From Saprospiraceae bacterium (lineage in GTDB: Bacteria > Bacteroidota > Bacteroidia > Chitinophagales > Saprospiraceae): a stretch of DNA of 64,000 nucleotides. The notes below the pieces were generated by a model. The model had not been told where the DNA came from. It saw only the letters and a list, made by a program, of their open reading frames with translations, and did no database searches. The first letter of the stretch is position 1. Each line of letters begins with the position of its first letter. The position numbers were made by a program, and so were the translations under genes. The stretch lies in the NCBI GenBank assembly GCA_028285545.1, contig JANQPA010000077.1, forward strand, positions 124,001 to 188,000, given 5' to 3'. Shown here in pieces: positions 36,199-45,342 of this stretch.

Positions 36199-37254
36199 AT
36201 GAAAATAAACTATTTATTAGCACTTTTTATTTTTCCATTTTTGCAAAGCAATCCTTCCAATACAGGTACTGAAGGTTCGGTAATTGAAATTAACAGGCCC
36301 AATTATAGCTCAGATGAAGGTATTGGTAGGATATGGTTTGTTAAAGAAGGTCTGTCTGGAAATGGAGGGAACTGGGACAAAGCATTTGGCAATTTACAAG
36401 ACGCACTCAAAGTGGCCAAGAAAGATGATGAAATTTGGGTAGCTGCAGGTAAATATCTCCCTACACAAGACAATGACCGCAAGGCAAGATTCCATATTAA
36501 AGATGGGATAACTGTTTTAGGAGGATTTTCTGGAACGGAAACGAACCCGAATCAACGCAATCATCGAAAAAATCTTACCATTTTGAGTGGAGACATTGGA
36601 GCTGAGACTCCACTGGATAATTCTTTTACCGTTGTTTACTTCTCTAATGTAAGCTCTTCTACTGTTTTAGACGGCTTTGTAATAGCTGATGGAGAGGCAA
36701 AAGGAGGCCTTAGTATTCTTGGTGATCCATACGATTGCGGGGGGGGTATTTTTATTGAAGGTAATGGTCAGTCTTCTAATCCAGTTATTAAAAATTGTCG
36801 CCTTGTAAATAATTATGCCTTTTATGGCGGAGGGATTTTTAGTTATCCCTCTAATAAAGGAAGTTGTGGCCCAACCATAATTAATACTGAATTTGAGATG
36901 AATATGGCCGACCTTGACGGAGGTGCCATTTACAATTATGGTCTGGATGGTCATTCTTTTCCAACTATAAAAAACTCACGCTTTATCAGAAACCAAGCTA
37001 ATTATGGAGCAGTAATCTTTACAAAGTATTCTGATTGCGTGGATACTCCGGAAATGATCAACTGCCAATTTAAATATAATGTAGCTTACACCAGGGGGCC
37101 AGTCTACTACGATCAGTTTTTGACTGAAAGCTCTTGTAACACCAAAATCACGGCTTCGATATATAGTGAAAATAAGTCCAGCCTGGGGCTTCCTGAAAAA
37201 GAAGGAAAAAAGGCAATTAGAAAGAGAGCTTCTTATAGAAGTGGGAATCAGTAG
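36199..37254 (+). CDS. Exported right-handed beta-helix (pectate-lyase-like fold) protein
   Basis: The open frame begins at 36097, but the ATG at 36199 starts a proper signal peptide (MKINYLLALFIFPFLQSNPS), so I use it (351 residues). It has the common Bacteroidota N-cap (IWFVKEGLSGNGGNWDKAFGNLQDALKVAKKDDEIWVAAGKYLPT ... GGFSGTETNPNQRNHRKNLTILSGDIG). Short beta-helix turns with GGGIFIEG, YGGGIFSYP and LDGGAIYNYG motifs follow. Such proteins bind or cut polysaccharides or act as adhesins. Catalytic residues cannot be assigned. No T9SS domain follows; the tail is basic (KKAIRKRASYRSGNQ). Confidence 0.75.
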   Translation: MKINYLLALFIFPFLQSNPSNTGTEGSVIEINRPNYSSDEGIGRIWFVKEGLSGNGGNWDKAFGNLQDALKVAKKDDEIWVAAGKYLPTQDNDRKARFHIKDGITVLGGFSGTETNPNQRNHRKNLTILSGDIGAETPLDNSFTVVYFSNVSSSTVLDGFVIADGEAKGGLSILGDPYDCGGGIFIEGNGQSSNPVIKNCRLVNNYAFYGGGIFSYPSNKGSCGPTIINTEFEMNMADLDGGAIYNYGLDGHSFPTIKNSRFIRNQANYGAVIFTKYSDCVDTPEMINCQFKYNVAYTRGPVYYDQFLTESSCNTKITASIYSENKSSLGLPEKEGKKAIRKRASYRSGNQ

Positions 37255-37291
37255 TAATAAGATAAATTAAATACTGTGGAACAAAAATTAA

Positions 37292-37335
37292 TTTACAAAT
37301 GGTTTGCCCTTGGCCAAGGGCAAACCATTTGTAAA
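37292..37335. terminator. Perfect 44-nt palindrome between convergent genes
   Basis: Arms of 22 bp are perfectly complementary with no loop, centred on GGCC. It sits between the stop of the beta-helix gene (37254) and the stop of the ABC ATPase gene (37342). It could serve as a bidirectional terminator; a T-rich stretch follows on the minus-strand side (TTAATTTTTG). Confidence 0.65.
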
Positions 37336-37341
37336 AGAGTA

Positions 37342-38436
37342 TTAAATTCGTTGCCCATTTTCTTTACTAAAAAAGTAGGCTTTTTCCAAGTCTAAATAAA
37401 AGTCAATGCTACTTCGAATTTGGGCTTCATGCTGTGCCTTGACTTTAGCTATCAGCGAAGATTCTTCCAACTCGGCATAAATTAATTTTTCATTACCCAA
37501 TAATTCAATGGCAATTATTTGTCCCTTTACCTTTACATAGTTTTTTAAGTTACTGGCCGTGGGATAAATATCTTCTGAGCGTATGCCCAATTCTACTTCT
37601 TGTCCAATGTGATTTTTTAAATTTTGGTAATTCAATGAGGAAAGATCAAATTGAAGTTCGTTATTCCTAAAAACCAGCTGCCCATCAAGCAATAGAATTT
37701 TTCCTTCTATAAAATTCATTTTAGGGCTGCCAATGAATTCTGCAACAAATTTGCTTCCAGGATTCGAATACAATTCCATAGGAGAGGCATTTTGGGCAAT
37801 TTCTCCTTCATTCAATACAACCACACGATCACCCAGAGTCATTGCTTCTACCTGATCATGAGTCACATAAACAACTGTAGCATCGAGTTTTTTATGCAAT
37901 TTTGCCAGTTCTATTCTCATTTGCCCACGCAATTTGGCATCCAGATTACTTAGGGGTTCATCAAATAAAAACACTTTTGGGCGACGAACAATAGCTCTCC
38001 CAATAGCAATTCTTTGTCGCTGACCACCTGACATCTTCCCTGGCTTTTTTTGCAGGATGTCCTGGATGTTTAATATTTCTGCAGCTCTCATCACTTGCTC
38101 ATGTATTTGGGCTTTGGGTACCTTTTTTATTTTCAGGCCAAATGCCATATTTTGATAAGCCGTCATATGAGGATATAAAGCATAATTTTGAAATACCATG
38201 GCAATCTGCCTTTTGCTGGGATCTAGTTCATTGACTTTTTTTTGGTCGATATATAATTCACCTGTCGTTATATCTTCCAGTCCGGCAATCATTCGCAGGA
38301 TAGTCGTTTTACCACAACCTGAAGGCCCCACCAGGACTACAAATTCTTTATCTTGAATGGTCAAGTTCAGGTTTTTCACTACCTGCATCCCCTCTTCAAA
38401 AGTTTTCCCAATATTAACTAATCTGACTTCTGCCAT
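37342..38436 (-). CDS. ugpC: Sugar ABC transporter ATP-binding protein (MalK/UgpC type)
   Basis: The 364-residue ATPase has Walker A GPSGCGKTT (37-45), the Q-loop in MVFQNYALYPHMT, signature MSGGQRQR (135-142), Walker B VFLFDE (155-160) and the switch His in VVYVTHDQVEAMTLGDR. The C-terminal about 120 residues form the OB/TOBE regulatory domain of the CUT1 family (IGSPKMNFIEGKI, ELGIRSEDIYP). It powers the MalF/MalG-type permeases encoded upstream. It is the last gene of the large carbohydrate locus, 10 nt after the toroid lipoprotein gene. Confidence 0.95.
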   Translation of the reverse strand: MAEVRLVNIGKTFEEGMQVVKNLNLTIQDKEFVVLVGPSGCGKTTILRMIAGLEDITTGELYIDQKKVNELDPSKRQIAMVFQNYALYPHMTAYQNMAFGLKIKKVPKAQIHEQVMRAAEILNIQDILQKKPGKMSGGQRQRIAIGRAIVRRPKVFLFDEPLSNLDAKLRGQMRIELAKLHKKLDATVVYVTHDQVEAMTLGDRVVVLNEGEIAQNASPMELYSNPGSKFVAEFIGSPKMNFIEGKILLLDGQLVFRNNELQFDLSSLNYQNLKNHIGQEVELGIRSEDIYPTASNLKNYVKVKGQIIAIELLGNEKLIYAELEESSLIAKVKAQHEAQIRSSIDFYLDLEKAYFFSKENGQRI

Positions 38437-38446
38437 TTTTTTTTAT

Positions 38447-39700
38447 TTACTGTGTTTTCAACATGGTCATCAAACTCTCTAATGTGGATTCTGCGCCCGC
38501 ATTTTTATTAATAGTCTCTTTAGAAATAATCCCGTCATAACCTCTTCCGGTTGTTGCGTCATACATATTCACTTTTGCTACATTGTTTCCAAAAAACCAG
38601 GACTTTAGTTCTTTTGCCAGATCGGCATATTTCTTTTTTCCTGTTATTTGGTAAGCTTCTTTTGTGGCCCAGACCATGGGGCGAATACCATAAGCGATTT
38701 GATGGAAATCGTTTCTCTGGGTTTCCTTAAACCCATTTCCGGTATTCTCAATCAAAAAATCAGCAACAAACCCATTTTTTAGTAGATAGGGATAAAAATG
38801 ATCTACTTCCTTCAAGGCACTACTTATGTACTCCTGATTATTAAATTGCTGACCTGCTCGCAGCAAAGCATAAGCCTGACTGTTTCCCCAGGCATGCCAT
38901 AAGTTTTGCCAACTTAAAAATACCCCATACGGATACTGATCTGCTCCTCCTTTTTGCATGAGCATAATGCCTTTGGCCATTGAATCAATCAGCTTTTTGG
39001 CTTCATCATCTCCCGTTCTTTGCTGGTAAGGAAGCAGCCCTAAAATCAAAACGGCAGCCTGATCCGCAGCATAATCTTTAGGCAACCAGGTAGGGCAAAT
39101 GACCGTATTAATGTTTTCTTCTTTCCATTCCTTACTTCCCAGATCTAATTTGAGATTATTTATCAATTTAGCACTAGCTGCTTTAATTTTATCAGAAAGA
39201 TTGTCATTCTCATTCAAAAGAGGGAGGGCTGTTTCTAATGCCCACAGAGCTCTCAGGGACCACCAATTCAATTCGGCTACTGTAGTTTTATAAGTAGTGT
39301 TGATCGTCAAATCATTCCAAATAAAATTGTTGAAATACCCATTTTCATTTTGCATATGTAAAATGAACCGGAGCATCAATTTTATTTGGTTCAAAATATT
39401 TTGTTTGTCCGCTGTTATCTTGTAATACTCCGATAACATTATAATCGACCTTGCAACATCATCTACACAGGTATACCCTTCTTTAGGCTCGATGGCATAA
39501 ATATAGTCGGGTGCTTCGCTATAAATATGAACAATGGCCATAGAGTCTCCATCAATGCTAATTTCTTGATATAGATGATAAAAATGTTGAAGATTGATGG
39601 CATCTTCTTTAGTGGGCGACCATTCATTTTTTTCACTGGATGATTCATCACATCCCATTACCATCATAGCTAAAAGAAAAATCAATATTTTTATTTTCAT
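38447..39700 (-). CDS. Lipoprotein with alpha/alpha-toroid-like domain
   Basis: The open frame begins at 39727, but the ATG at 39700 gives a perfect lipoprotein signal (MKIKILIFLLAMMVMGC, Cys at 17) and removes the overlap with the GH130 gene. The body is helical with CVDDVARSIIMLSEYY, ELNWWSLRALWALETALPLL, DYAADQAAVLILGLLPYQ, WHAWGNSQAYALLRAGQ and a final NKNAGAESTLESLMTML. This pattern suggests an alpha/alpha toroid, as in several glycosidase and lyase families. The family is not identified with certainty. Placement beside GH130 and ABC genes suggests trimming or binding of the imported oligosaccharide in the periplasm. Confidence 0.7.
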   Translation of the reverse strand: MKIKILIFLLAMMVMGCDESSSEKNEWSPTKEDAINLQHFYHLYQEISIDGDSMAIVHIYSEAPDYIYAIEPKEGYTCVDDVARSIIMLSEYYKITADKQNILNQIKLMLRFILHMQNENGYFNNFIWNDLTINTTYKTTVAELNWWSLRALWALETALPLLNENDNLSDKIKAASAKLINNLKLDLGSKEWKEENINTVICPTWLPKDYAADQAAVLILGLLPYQQRTGDDEAKKLIDSMAKGIMLMQKGGADQYPYGVFLSWQNLWHAWGNSQAYALLRAGQQFNNQEYISSALKEVDHFYPYLLKNGFVADFLIENTGNGFKETQRNDFHQIAYGIRPMVWATKEAYQITGKKKYADLAKELKSWFFGNNVAKVNMYDATTGRGYDGIISKETINKNAGAESTLESLMTMLKTQ

Positions 39701-39710
39701 GTTTAAATCT

Positions 39711-41153
39711 TTACTTCGAAACAGCATAATCCTCCATATTCTCCAGTAATTCCCGAATTGAAACCGTTCCGAATGTGCAAGCAGAATCTGACATTGCGTA
39801 AGGAATAATCAACAGGTCTTTGTTTTTCATTGCTCCACAGGAATAAACGACATTAGGTACATAGCCTTCCCGCTCTAATTCGTTGGGACTGATCAAAGGG
39901 TGGCTTAATTTTTTGATGATTTTGAATGGATCATCCAAGTCCAGTAAAATGGCACTGATCATATATTTTCGAAGAGGTCCAACTACATGCGTTATGAGCA
40001 GCCAACCTTCTTTTGTTTTGATGGGTGAACCGCAGTTTCCAATTTGTACCAGACCCCAGCTATCCTCCGGAGTCATCAAAGTCTTATAGCTCTGCCAGAT
40101 AAATAAATCATCCGAGTACATCAAGGAAAGGTTCACCCCTCCTTGTCGCCCTATCATGGCAAACTGCCCATTAATTTTTTCCGGAAATAATGCAAAACCT
40201 TTATCATTAACTGCTGCCCCATACATAGTCCTTATTTTGAACCGCTCAAAATCTTCAGTAATGATTAGCTGTGGAGAAATGCGATGCCCATCATATGCCG
40301 TGTAGGTTCCGATATAGGTTGTTTTCCCATTTTCAATGAACTGGACAAAGCGAGCATCTTCCATCCCGTTAGATTCCTGTTTGGCACTTGGGAAAATGAC
40401 CCTTTCCGTTAGCATTGAATCTGGTGGAGCAAGCACATCATAATTGCTGTCCACAAAACGATCGAGAATATCTAGTGTATTTTGATTAAACTGAGGCTCG
40501 GGCTTTTCAATTAAATTTGAAACCTCCTTTTTTGTAAAAGTCCCTCCCCAATTATTCAATATGTCTGGATCAAAATCGGGAACAATACTTATTCTTTTTT
40601 TAATTTTTTGTGTTTGAAAAACTTTGGAATCATCAGGAATAAGGGTAGTCGCTAATCCTTTATCTTCATTCAGTTTAATGTTCCCTTCTGCGTCAACCGT
40701 TCCACTTCTAAATTCTATTGAAGATATATGGCCTTCTCCAACTGCCCGCAAGCTAATGATAAACCTTTTTTCTCCTTCCAAGAGGCCGCTTTGGTCAGGA
40801 TGAGCTACCATGGATGGGTTGAATAAAGCCGCGGCTCGTATGGAATATTCCATGGAAAAATAAGCCCCTAATAGTTTTTCTCGATTTGGAGTCACCTTAA
40901 CATCTTTTGGAATAAGGTTTTTTATCTTTTCAAAATGATGCTTTAGATAATAATCAAAATTCGGGTGGCGATGTCTAAAACTGTTTTCTATTTCCTGGTA
41001 AAGATCGTTCGACTCTGCCTCATTAAGTTTAAGAATTCGATCCACCTGAGATTGAATTCTCTTAGAAGTAGCAGGATCTCCAAAATTCAAATATTTTAGG
41101 ATTACCTTTTTTGCATCGGCGCTGATGCGGATATCTGAACGCTTGAATAACAT
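39711..41153 (-). CDS. GH130-family glycoside phosphorylase, long form
   Basis: The 480-residue protein has GH130 landmarks: RVIFPSAKQESNGMEDARFVQF (E265, D266 in the GxEDxR motif, the Asp being the usual acid), TYIGTYTAYDGH, GRQGGVNLSLMYSDDL, WGLVQIGNCGSPIKTKEGWLLITHVVG and GYVPNVVYSCGAM. The first 100-110 residues are a helical extension not needed for the fold. GH130 enzymes phosphorolyse beta-mannosides to mannose-1-phosphate; some plain hydrolases exist in the family. No signal peptide, so cytoplasmic. It is followed by the toroid lipoprotein gene and follows the permease gene by 15 nt. Confidence 0.88.
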   Translation of the reverse strand: MLFKRSDIRISADAKKVILKYLNFGDPATSKRIQSQVDRILKLNEAESNDLYQEIENSFRHRHPNFDYYLKHHFEKIKNLIPKDVKVTPNREKLLGAYFSMEYSIRAAALFNPSMVAHPDQSGLLEGEKRFIISLRAVGEGHISSIEFRSGTVDAEGNIKLNEDKGLATTLIPDDSKVFQTQKIKKRISIVPDFDPDILNNWGGTFTKKEVSNLIEKPEPQFNQNTLDILDRFVDSNYDVLAPPDSMLTERVIFPSAKQESNGMEDARFVQFIENGKTTYIGTYTAYDGHRISPQLIITEDFERFKIRTMYGAAVNDKGFALFPEKINGQFAMIGRQGGVNLSLMYSDDLFIWQSYKTLMTPEDSWGLVQIGNCGSPIKTKEGWLLITHVVGPLRKYMISAILLDLDDPFKIIKKLSHPLISPNELEREGYVPNVVYSCGAMKNKDLLIIPYAMSDSACTFGTVSIRELLENMEDYAVSK

Positions 41154-41168
41154 TGTATTTATTTTTGT

Positions 41169-41996
41169 CTATTCTTTTAAACCCGAACTGGCCATACTTT
41201 GAATAAAATACTTCTGGAAAAAGGCATAGGCAATCATAATCGGCAAGGCTAATAAAACAGCCGAGGCTAGTTTTACGCCAAGCTGACTTTCTGCTCTTCC
41301 ACCCACAGAAAACAAGGTGACCATTTGAGGCATCGTCATTAAAGATTCATCTCTTATCACAATCAGGGGCCATAACACTTCATTCCACGACCCCATAAAA
41401 GTCAGGATCCCTACGATAACTATGGTAGGAATGATGTTTGGAAATAAGACCTGGAATAGAATTCGAAAATCCGAACAACCATCTACCCTAGCTGCATCAA
41501 TCAATGCTTTAGGCATCCCTAAAAAGGCTTGTCGAAATAATAAAATAGCAAAAGCATTAAGCAGAAATGGCAGTACCAAAGCTGCATAGGTATCTACTAA
41601 ATTGAGCTTTACCATTGTGATATAATTGGGAATTAAGGTGATTTGAAAAGGCAAGGTCATAGTAAAAATGATGATATAGAAAATAACATTCCTGCCTTTG
41701 AATTTCATTAAAGCTAAAGCATAGCCAACCATCGAACTGAAAATAATTACGCCCAAGGTAGTAAGAGAGGCCACGAAAATGCTATTTAGCAAAGAACGTC
41801 CAATTGGGATCTTAGAAAGCATCTGAATATAACTGGCAAAAGTCAGCTTGGTAGGCAAAAACCAGAGTCCTCCAATTTCAGATTCAGGAGCTAAGGATGC
41901 CACTATCATCCAATAAAATGGATATAAAAATGTAATTGCAGCGAGGCTCAAAAAAATATATATCAGTATTTTTTTCATTTCAATCCTTCTTTTCAA
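41169..41996 (-). CDS. Sugar ABC transporter permease (MalG type)
   Basis: The 275-residue permease has six helices and the EAA loop characteristic of binding-protein-dependent permeases (ALIDAARVDGCSDFRILFQVLFPNIIPT). It has the CUT1 MalG-like start (IYIFLSLAAITFLYPFYWMIVASL) and SPTKLTFASYIQ-like segment. ATG at 41996 overlaps the MalF-type gene by 17 nt; an internal ATG at 41978 (MKKILIYIFL) would leave a 1-nt gap and is equally plausible. Paired with the MalF-type gene and the UgpC-type ATPase. Confidence 0.92.
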   Translation of the reverse strand: MKRRIEMKKILIYIFLSLAAITFLYPFYWMIVASLAPESEIGGLWFLPTKLTFASYIQMLSKIPIGRSLLNSIFVASLTTLGVIIFSSMVGYALALMKFKGRNVIFYIIIFTMTLPFQITLIPNYITMVKLNLVDTYAALVLPFLLNAFAILLFRQAFLGMPKALIDAARVDGCSDFRILFQVLFPNIIPTIVIVGILTFMGSWNEVLWPLIVIRDESLMTMPQMVTLFSVGGRAESQLGVKLASAVLLALPIMIAYAFFQKYFIQSMASSGLKE

Positions 41997-42837
41997 TATA
42001 CTTTTTCTGTATTACAACCACCATCAAAATCAGAAAGGCAAAGAAAAATCCAAGAGTAGCGGAGTACCCCATGTGATAGTATTCAAAAGCCTGTTTGTAG
42101 ATGTATAAAACCGATGAGAGGGTACTGTTTAGTGGCCCCCCTCCAGTCATAATATAAGGTTCGATAAATAGAGAAAATCCACCTATAGTAGATAAAATAA
42201 CCACCATAAAAATGGTCGGATTAATTAAGGGAAGGGTAATGTGCCTAAATTTTTGCCAATGTGAAGCACCCTCTATTTCTGCCGCCTCATAATAAGTGAG
42301 CGGTACCGTTTGTAAGCCAACCAAAAACAAAATGACGTATAAGCCCACATTTTTCCAGGTTGCCATGACGGCTATGGATCCCATTGCAATATCCGGGTTA
42401 ATGAGCCAGCCTACTTTTCCAAAACCCAACATCACCAGTAATCGGTTGATGAGTCCGGTATCAAAGCCTAATAATTGTTGCCAAAGGATGGTCACGACTA
42501 CACCGGAAACAATCACGGGCAGAAAAAAAGCGGCCCGATAGAATCCTTTGAGTTTAATTTTTTGATTTAAAAATTCGGCCAAAGCCAAGGAAATAACCAG
42601 TTGTAATGGAATGTGAATGACTAAAAACTGTATGGTATTCCATATGGCCTTCCAAAACATTCTATCCTGGAACATTCGAGTATAGTTTGAGGTACCTACA
42701 TACTCTACAGGGGAAATAATATTCCATTTATGAAAAGTCAGAAACAAAGAAAAAAATACAGGAAAGGCCACAAACACCAGTAAGTGTAACAAATAGGGGG
42801 CAACAAATAAATAGGGCAGCCATTTCTTTCTTTTCAT
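41980..42837 (-). CDS. Sugar ABC transporter permease (MalF type)
   Basis: The 285-residue inner-membrane protein begins KRKKWLPYLFVAPYLLHLLVFVAFPVFFSLFLTFHKWNI, a typical CUT1 MalF/UgpA start. It contains the EAA motif (YYEAAEIEGASHWQKFRHITLPLINPT) and the FSLFIEPYIMTGGGP segment. It forms the heterodimeric channel with the next gene. The gene lies 34 nt after the oxidoreductase gene. Confidence 0.92.
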   Translation of the reverse strand: MKRKKWLPYLFVAPYLLHLLVFVAFPVFFSLFLTFHKWNIISPVEYVGTSNYTRMFQDRMFWKAIWNTIQFLVIHIPLQLVISLALAEFLNQKIKLKGFYRAAFFLPVIVSGVVVTILWQQLLGFDTGLINRLLVMLGFGKVGWLINPDIAMGSIAVMATWKNVGLYVILFLVGLQTVPLTYYEAAEIEGASHWQKFRHITLPLINPTIFMVVILSTIGGFSLFIEPYIMTGGGPLNSTLSSVLYIYKQAFEYYHMGYSATLGFFFAFLILMVVVIQKKYIEKKD

Positions 42838-42871
42838 ATATTTTTATTTCGATGGAAACACAGTTAGATCA

Positions 42872-43984
42872 TCAGTTTATTATTACTGCATTTTGATGAG
42901 ACGCTATGGCGATTTGTAAGGAATTCAAAGCATTTTCTTCAGTAATGATTCTATCATGGCCTGGATTCTTTATCCATTTCATTTGATCCGCAAATAAATT
43001 GGCAACCAGATTTTGATAGGTAGTCATTTTAGAATCTCCCTGATGCAATATTTCCACTTTAAAATCTGATGAAATAACTTTAAAACGACCTAATGATTTT
43101 TTTTCATCAACACTGTATTTCTCTTTTATTGTAATTTCTATGGGAGAGATTAAAGATTCCAATATCTCTAAATCCTCTTTTGTAAGGATGGCTTCTATTT
43201 TCATTTTATTAGGCACCCATTCGTATAAATTGATATTGCCTTTTTCAAAAACCAGTCGGATTTCTTGTCGATCTAATTTTTTGGCCTGATCAAATCCATG
43301 ATAAAAGTTAACGATGGCGTCCTTGTATTGAACAATGGCCTGTACTCTATCAGCTGTTTTGTGATAAATAGGAGATTGTTTTCTTTTTATTTCTAATGCA
43401 TTTAATAAGTGGCCTTTACCAAACCATCCTTCGAAGAGATCAAAAAAATGAACAGCATGTTCTATGAAAATCCCACCACTCTTTTTTTCTTCCCAAAACC
43501 AATGCAGGGGATCCAGGAATTCATCAGAGGCATAATTTTCAAAAAAGCCATGTAAGAAAGCCCCCAAAATATTATCATCAATAATTTTTTTGACAACATG
43601 AAAAAGAGGATTATAACGTTGCATTAAATTGACAACATATAGCCTGTTTTTTTCCTTAGCCATTCGGATCAAGGTCTTCACTTCTTCTACGTGAAGTGCT
43701 GCAGGTTTTTCGCATATTACGTGCTTGTTTGCTAGTAAACATTCTCTTGCCTGAGAATAGTGTAGCCAAGGAGGAGTGGCGATGTATACGATATCAATTT
43801 GGTTGTCTTCTGTAATTTCATGCAATGCACTGAAAACCCGGCCGCCAAATTTCGCCTGAAAAACTTTTGCTTTTTCGCCATCAGAATCCAGTATTCCAGC
43901 AAAGGCTACCTTGTCATGCTCCAACATTTGTGGGAGTGCAAAAGTAGAAAAGTTTCCTGCTCCGATTACGGCTATAGATTTCAT
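42872..43984 (-). CDS. Gfo/Idh/MocA-family oxidoreductase
   Basis: The 370-residue protein begins with an NAD(P)-binding Rossmann motif (IAVIGAGNFSTFALPQML). It has VYIATPPWLHYSQARECLLANKHVICEKPAA with the conserved EKP, then a C-terminal alpha/beta substrate domain (GIFIEHAVHFFDLFEGWFG, with the HxxD-like catalytic region HAVHFFD). The family oxidises sugars or sugar derivatives using NAD(P). In this locus it may process the phosphorolysis product or a modified sugar. Its start codon overlaps the end of the solute-binding-protein gene by 4 nt. Confidence 0.9.
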   Translation of the reverse strand: MKSIAVIGAGNFSTFALPQMLEHDKVAFAGILDSDGEKAKVFQAKFGGRVFSALHEITEDNQIDIVYIATPPWLHYSQARECLLANKHVICEKPAALHVEEVKTLIRMAKEKNRLYVVNLMQRYNPLFHVVKKIIDDNILGAFLHGFFENYASDEFLDPLHWFWEEKKSGGIFIEHAVHFFDLFEGWFGKGHLLNALEIKRKQSPIYHKTADRVQAIVQYKDAIVNFYHGFDQAKKLDRQEIRLVFEKGNINLYEWVPNKMKIEAILTKEDLEILESLISPIEITIKEKYSVDEKKSLGRFKVISSDFKVEILHQGDSKMTTYQNLVANLFADQMKWIKNPGHDRIITEENALNSLQIAIASHQNAVIIN

Positions 43985-45273
43985 AGTTCTTTGTTTCCCA
44001 ACAATACGTTGACTGCTCTGGCAGCATCTTGGATTGCTTTCTCAGGTGTTTTTTTATTATAAATAACACAGGCTTCATATTCTTGTGAGATGATATCAAA
44101 TACCTCCACAATGACTTCGCAATTGTCAACTCCTTTTACATAATTAGCTTGCTTGGCAAAAGCTATTGCTTTAGGGTTTTTAGAAAAATATTCAGCAAAA
44201 GTACTGTCTTGCTCCAAGTTCTGACGCCTGGGTAACTGGCCGGACATTTCCAAAAAGGCTTTATCTCCCTCACGGTCGATGAGGGTTTTCACAAAATCCC
44301 ATGCTGCTTGTGGTTTTTTACAAGTATTAAAAATGACTATGTTTTTAGGGTCGGCATAAGTATAAACAGGGCCCTCATGGTTGTCGGGTACTTGCATTGG
44401 AAAAAAATCAAATTCAAAGTCCTCTCTTTTTTTAAATTTTTCGATATGAGCTATTTCCCAGGGACCTGTCCATTTTGTCATGATACTTTCAGAAATAAAT
44501 CGATCTTGCCCCGCCGATAACCGCTCTTTAGAAAAATAGCTTTTGAGATATAAATTTTGTAAAAAACGAAAAACATTGACAGCATGCTCATTATTAAAAG
44601 CTGCTTTATTATCTATTACTAAAGAGCCTCCGCCGGAGGCGGCCAGGTATAAAGGATAAAAGTTAAAAAATCGTTGATACCAAATAACTTTCACTTCAGT
44701 ATAACCGATCCATTGGTCAATATATCCATCCTTATCCAAGTCTTTTTTCACCTTTTCGCCAGCTTCGAGGTAGGCGGAATAGGTACTTGGCAAGCTCTGT
44801 GTGCCAATTTTTGATGGCAGTGCTTTATTGTAAATGGTCATGATTGGATTAATCTTCCAGGGTATCTGATAGATATGGCCATCGGAAGAAGTAATTTCTT
44901 CTACCGTTTTATTTCCACATCTTTCGGTGATAAATTCTGTAAATCCGTCCAACGAATCCAGTGCCACCAACACCCCCGCTCTAGCATACATTTCTACACT
45001 TCCCTGCCACATATTGGCATAAATATCTGGCGTCGTTTTTCCAACAACAGCAGCAAGAATAACCTCTTCACTGGAGTTCCCTTCAGGCACGGGTTGGTGT
45101 TTAACGATTTGACCTGGATGGTTTTGATTCCATTTATCTGCAAAGAGCCTGGTGAATTCTATTTCAGGGTTATTATTTGAGGACCAAAATAGCAGGCCAT
45201 CCTTTTCTTCTTTATTTTGATGGCAGGAAAACAAAAACACCATTAAAATTACCGGACCAATCCTTTTTATCAT
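43981..45273 (-). CDS. ABC transporter extracellular solute-binding lipoprotein (family 1)
   Basis: The 430-residue lipoprotein has a signal ending LMVFLFSC (lipid Cys 17). It begins with DGLLFWSSNNNPEIEFTRLFADKWNQNHPGQIVKHQPVPEG, the start of family 1 sugar-binding proteins. Other family features are TPDIYANMWQGSVEMYARAGVLVALDSL, YQIPWKINPIMTIYNKALPSKIG and IMTKWTGPWEIAHIEKF. It delivers an oligosaccharide to the MalF/MalG permease. A family 1 lipoprotein is unusual in Bacteroidota, which normally rely on SusCD plus MFS importers. Confidence 0.92.
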   Translation of the reverse strand: MIKRIGPVILMVFLFSCHQNKEEKDGLLFWSSNNNPEIEFTRLFADKWNQNHPGQIVKHQPVPEGNSSEEVILAAVVGKTTPDIYANMWQGSVEMYARAGVLVALDSLDGFTEFITERCGNKTVEEITSSDGHIYQIPWKINPIMTIYNKALPSKIGTQSLPSTYSAYLEAGEKVKKDLDKDGYIDQWIGYTEVKVIWYQRFFNFYPLYLAASGGGSLVIDNKAAFNNEHAVNVFRFLQNLYLKSYFSKERLSAGQDRFISESIMTKWTGPWEIAHIEKFKKREDFEFDFFPMQVPDNHEGPVYTYADPKNIVIFNTCKKPQAAWDFVKTLIDREGDKAFLEMSGQLPRRQNLEQDSTFAEYFSKNPKAIAFAKQANYVKGVDNCEVIVEVFDIISQEYEACVIYNKKTPEKAIQDAARAVNVLLGNKEL

Positions 45274-45342
45274 GAATGTTCAAATAATTTGGTAGATCAT
45301 AATCTATCTAATGACAGGTAAATTTACAGGACTCCCCTATGT

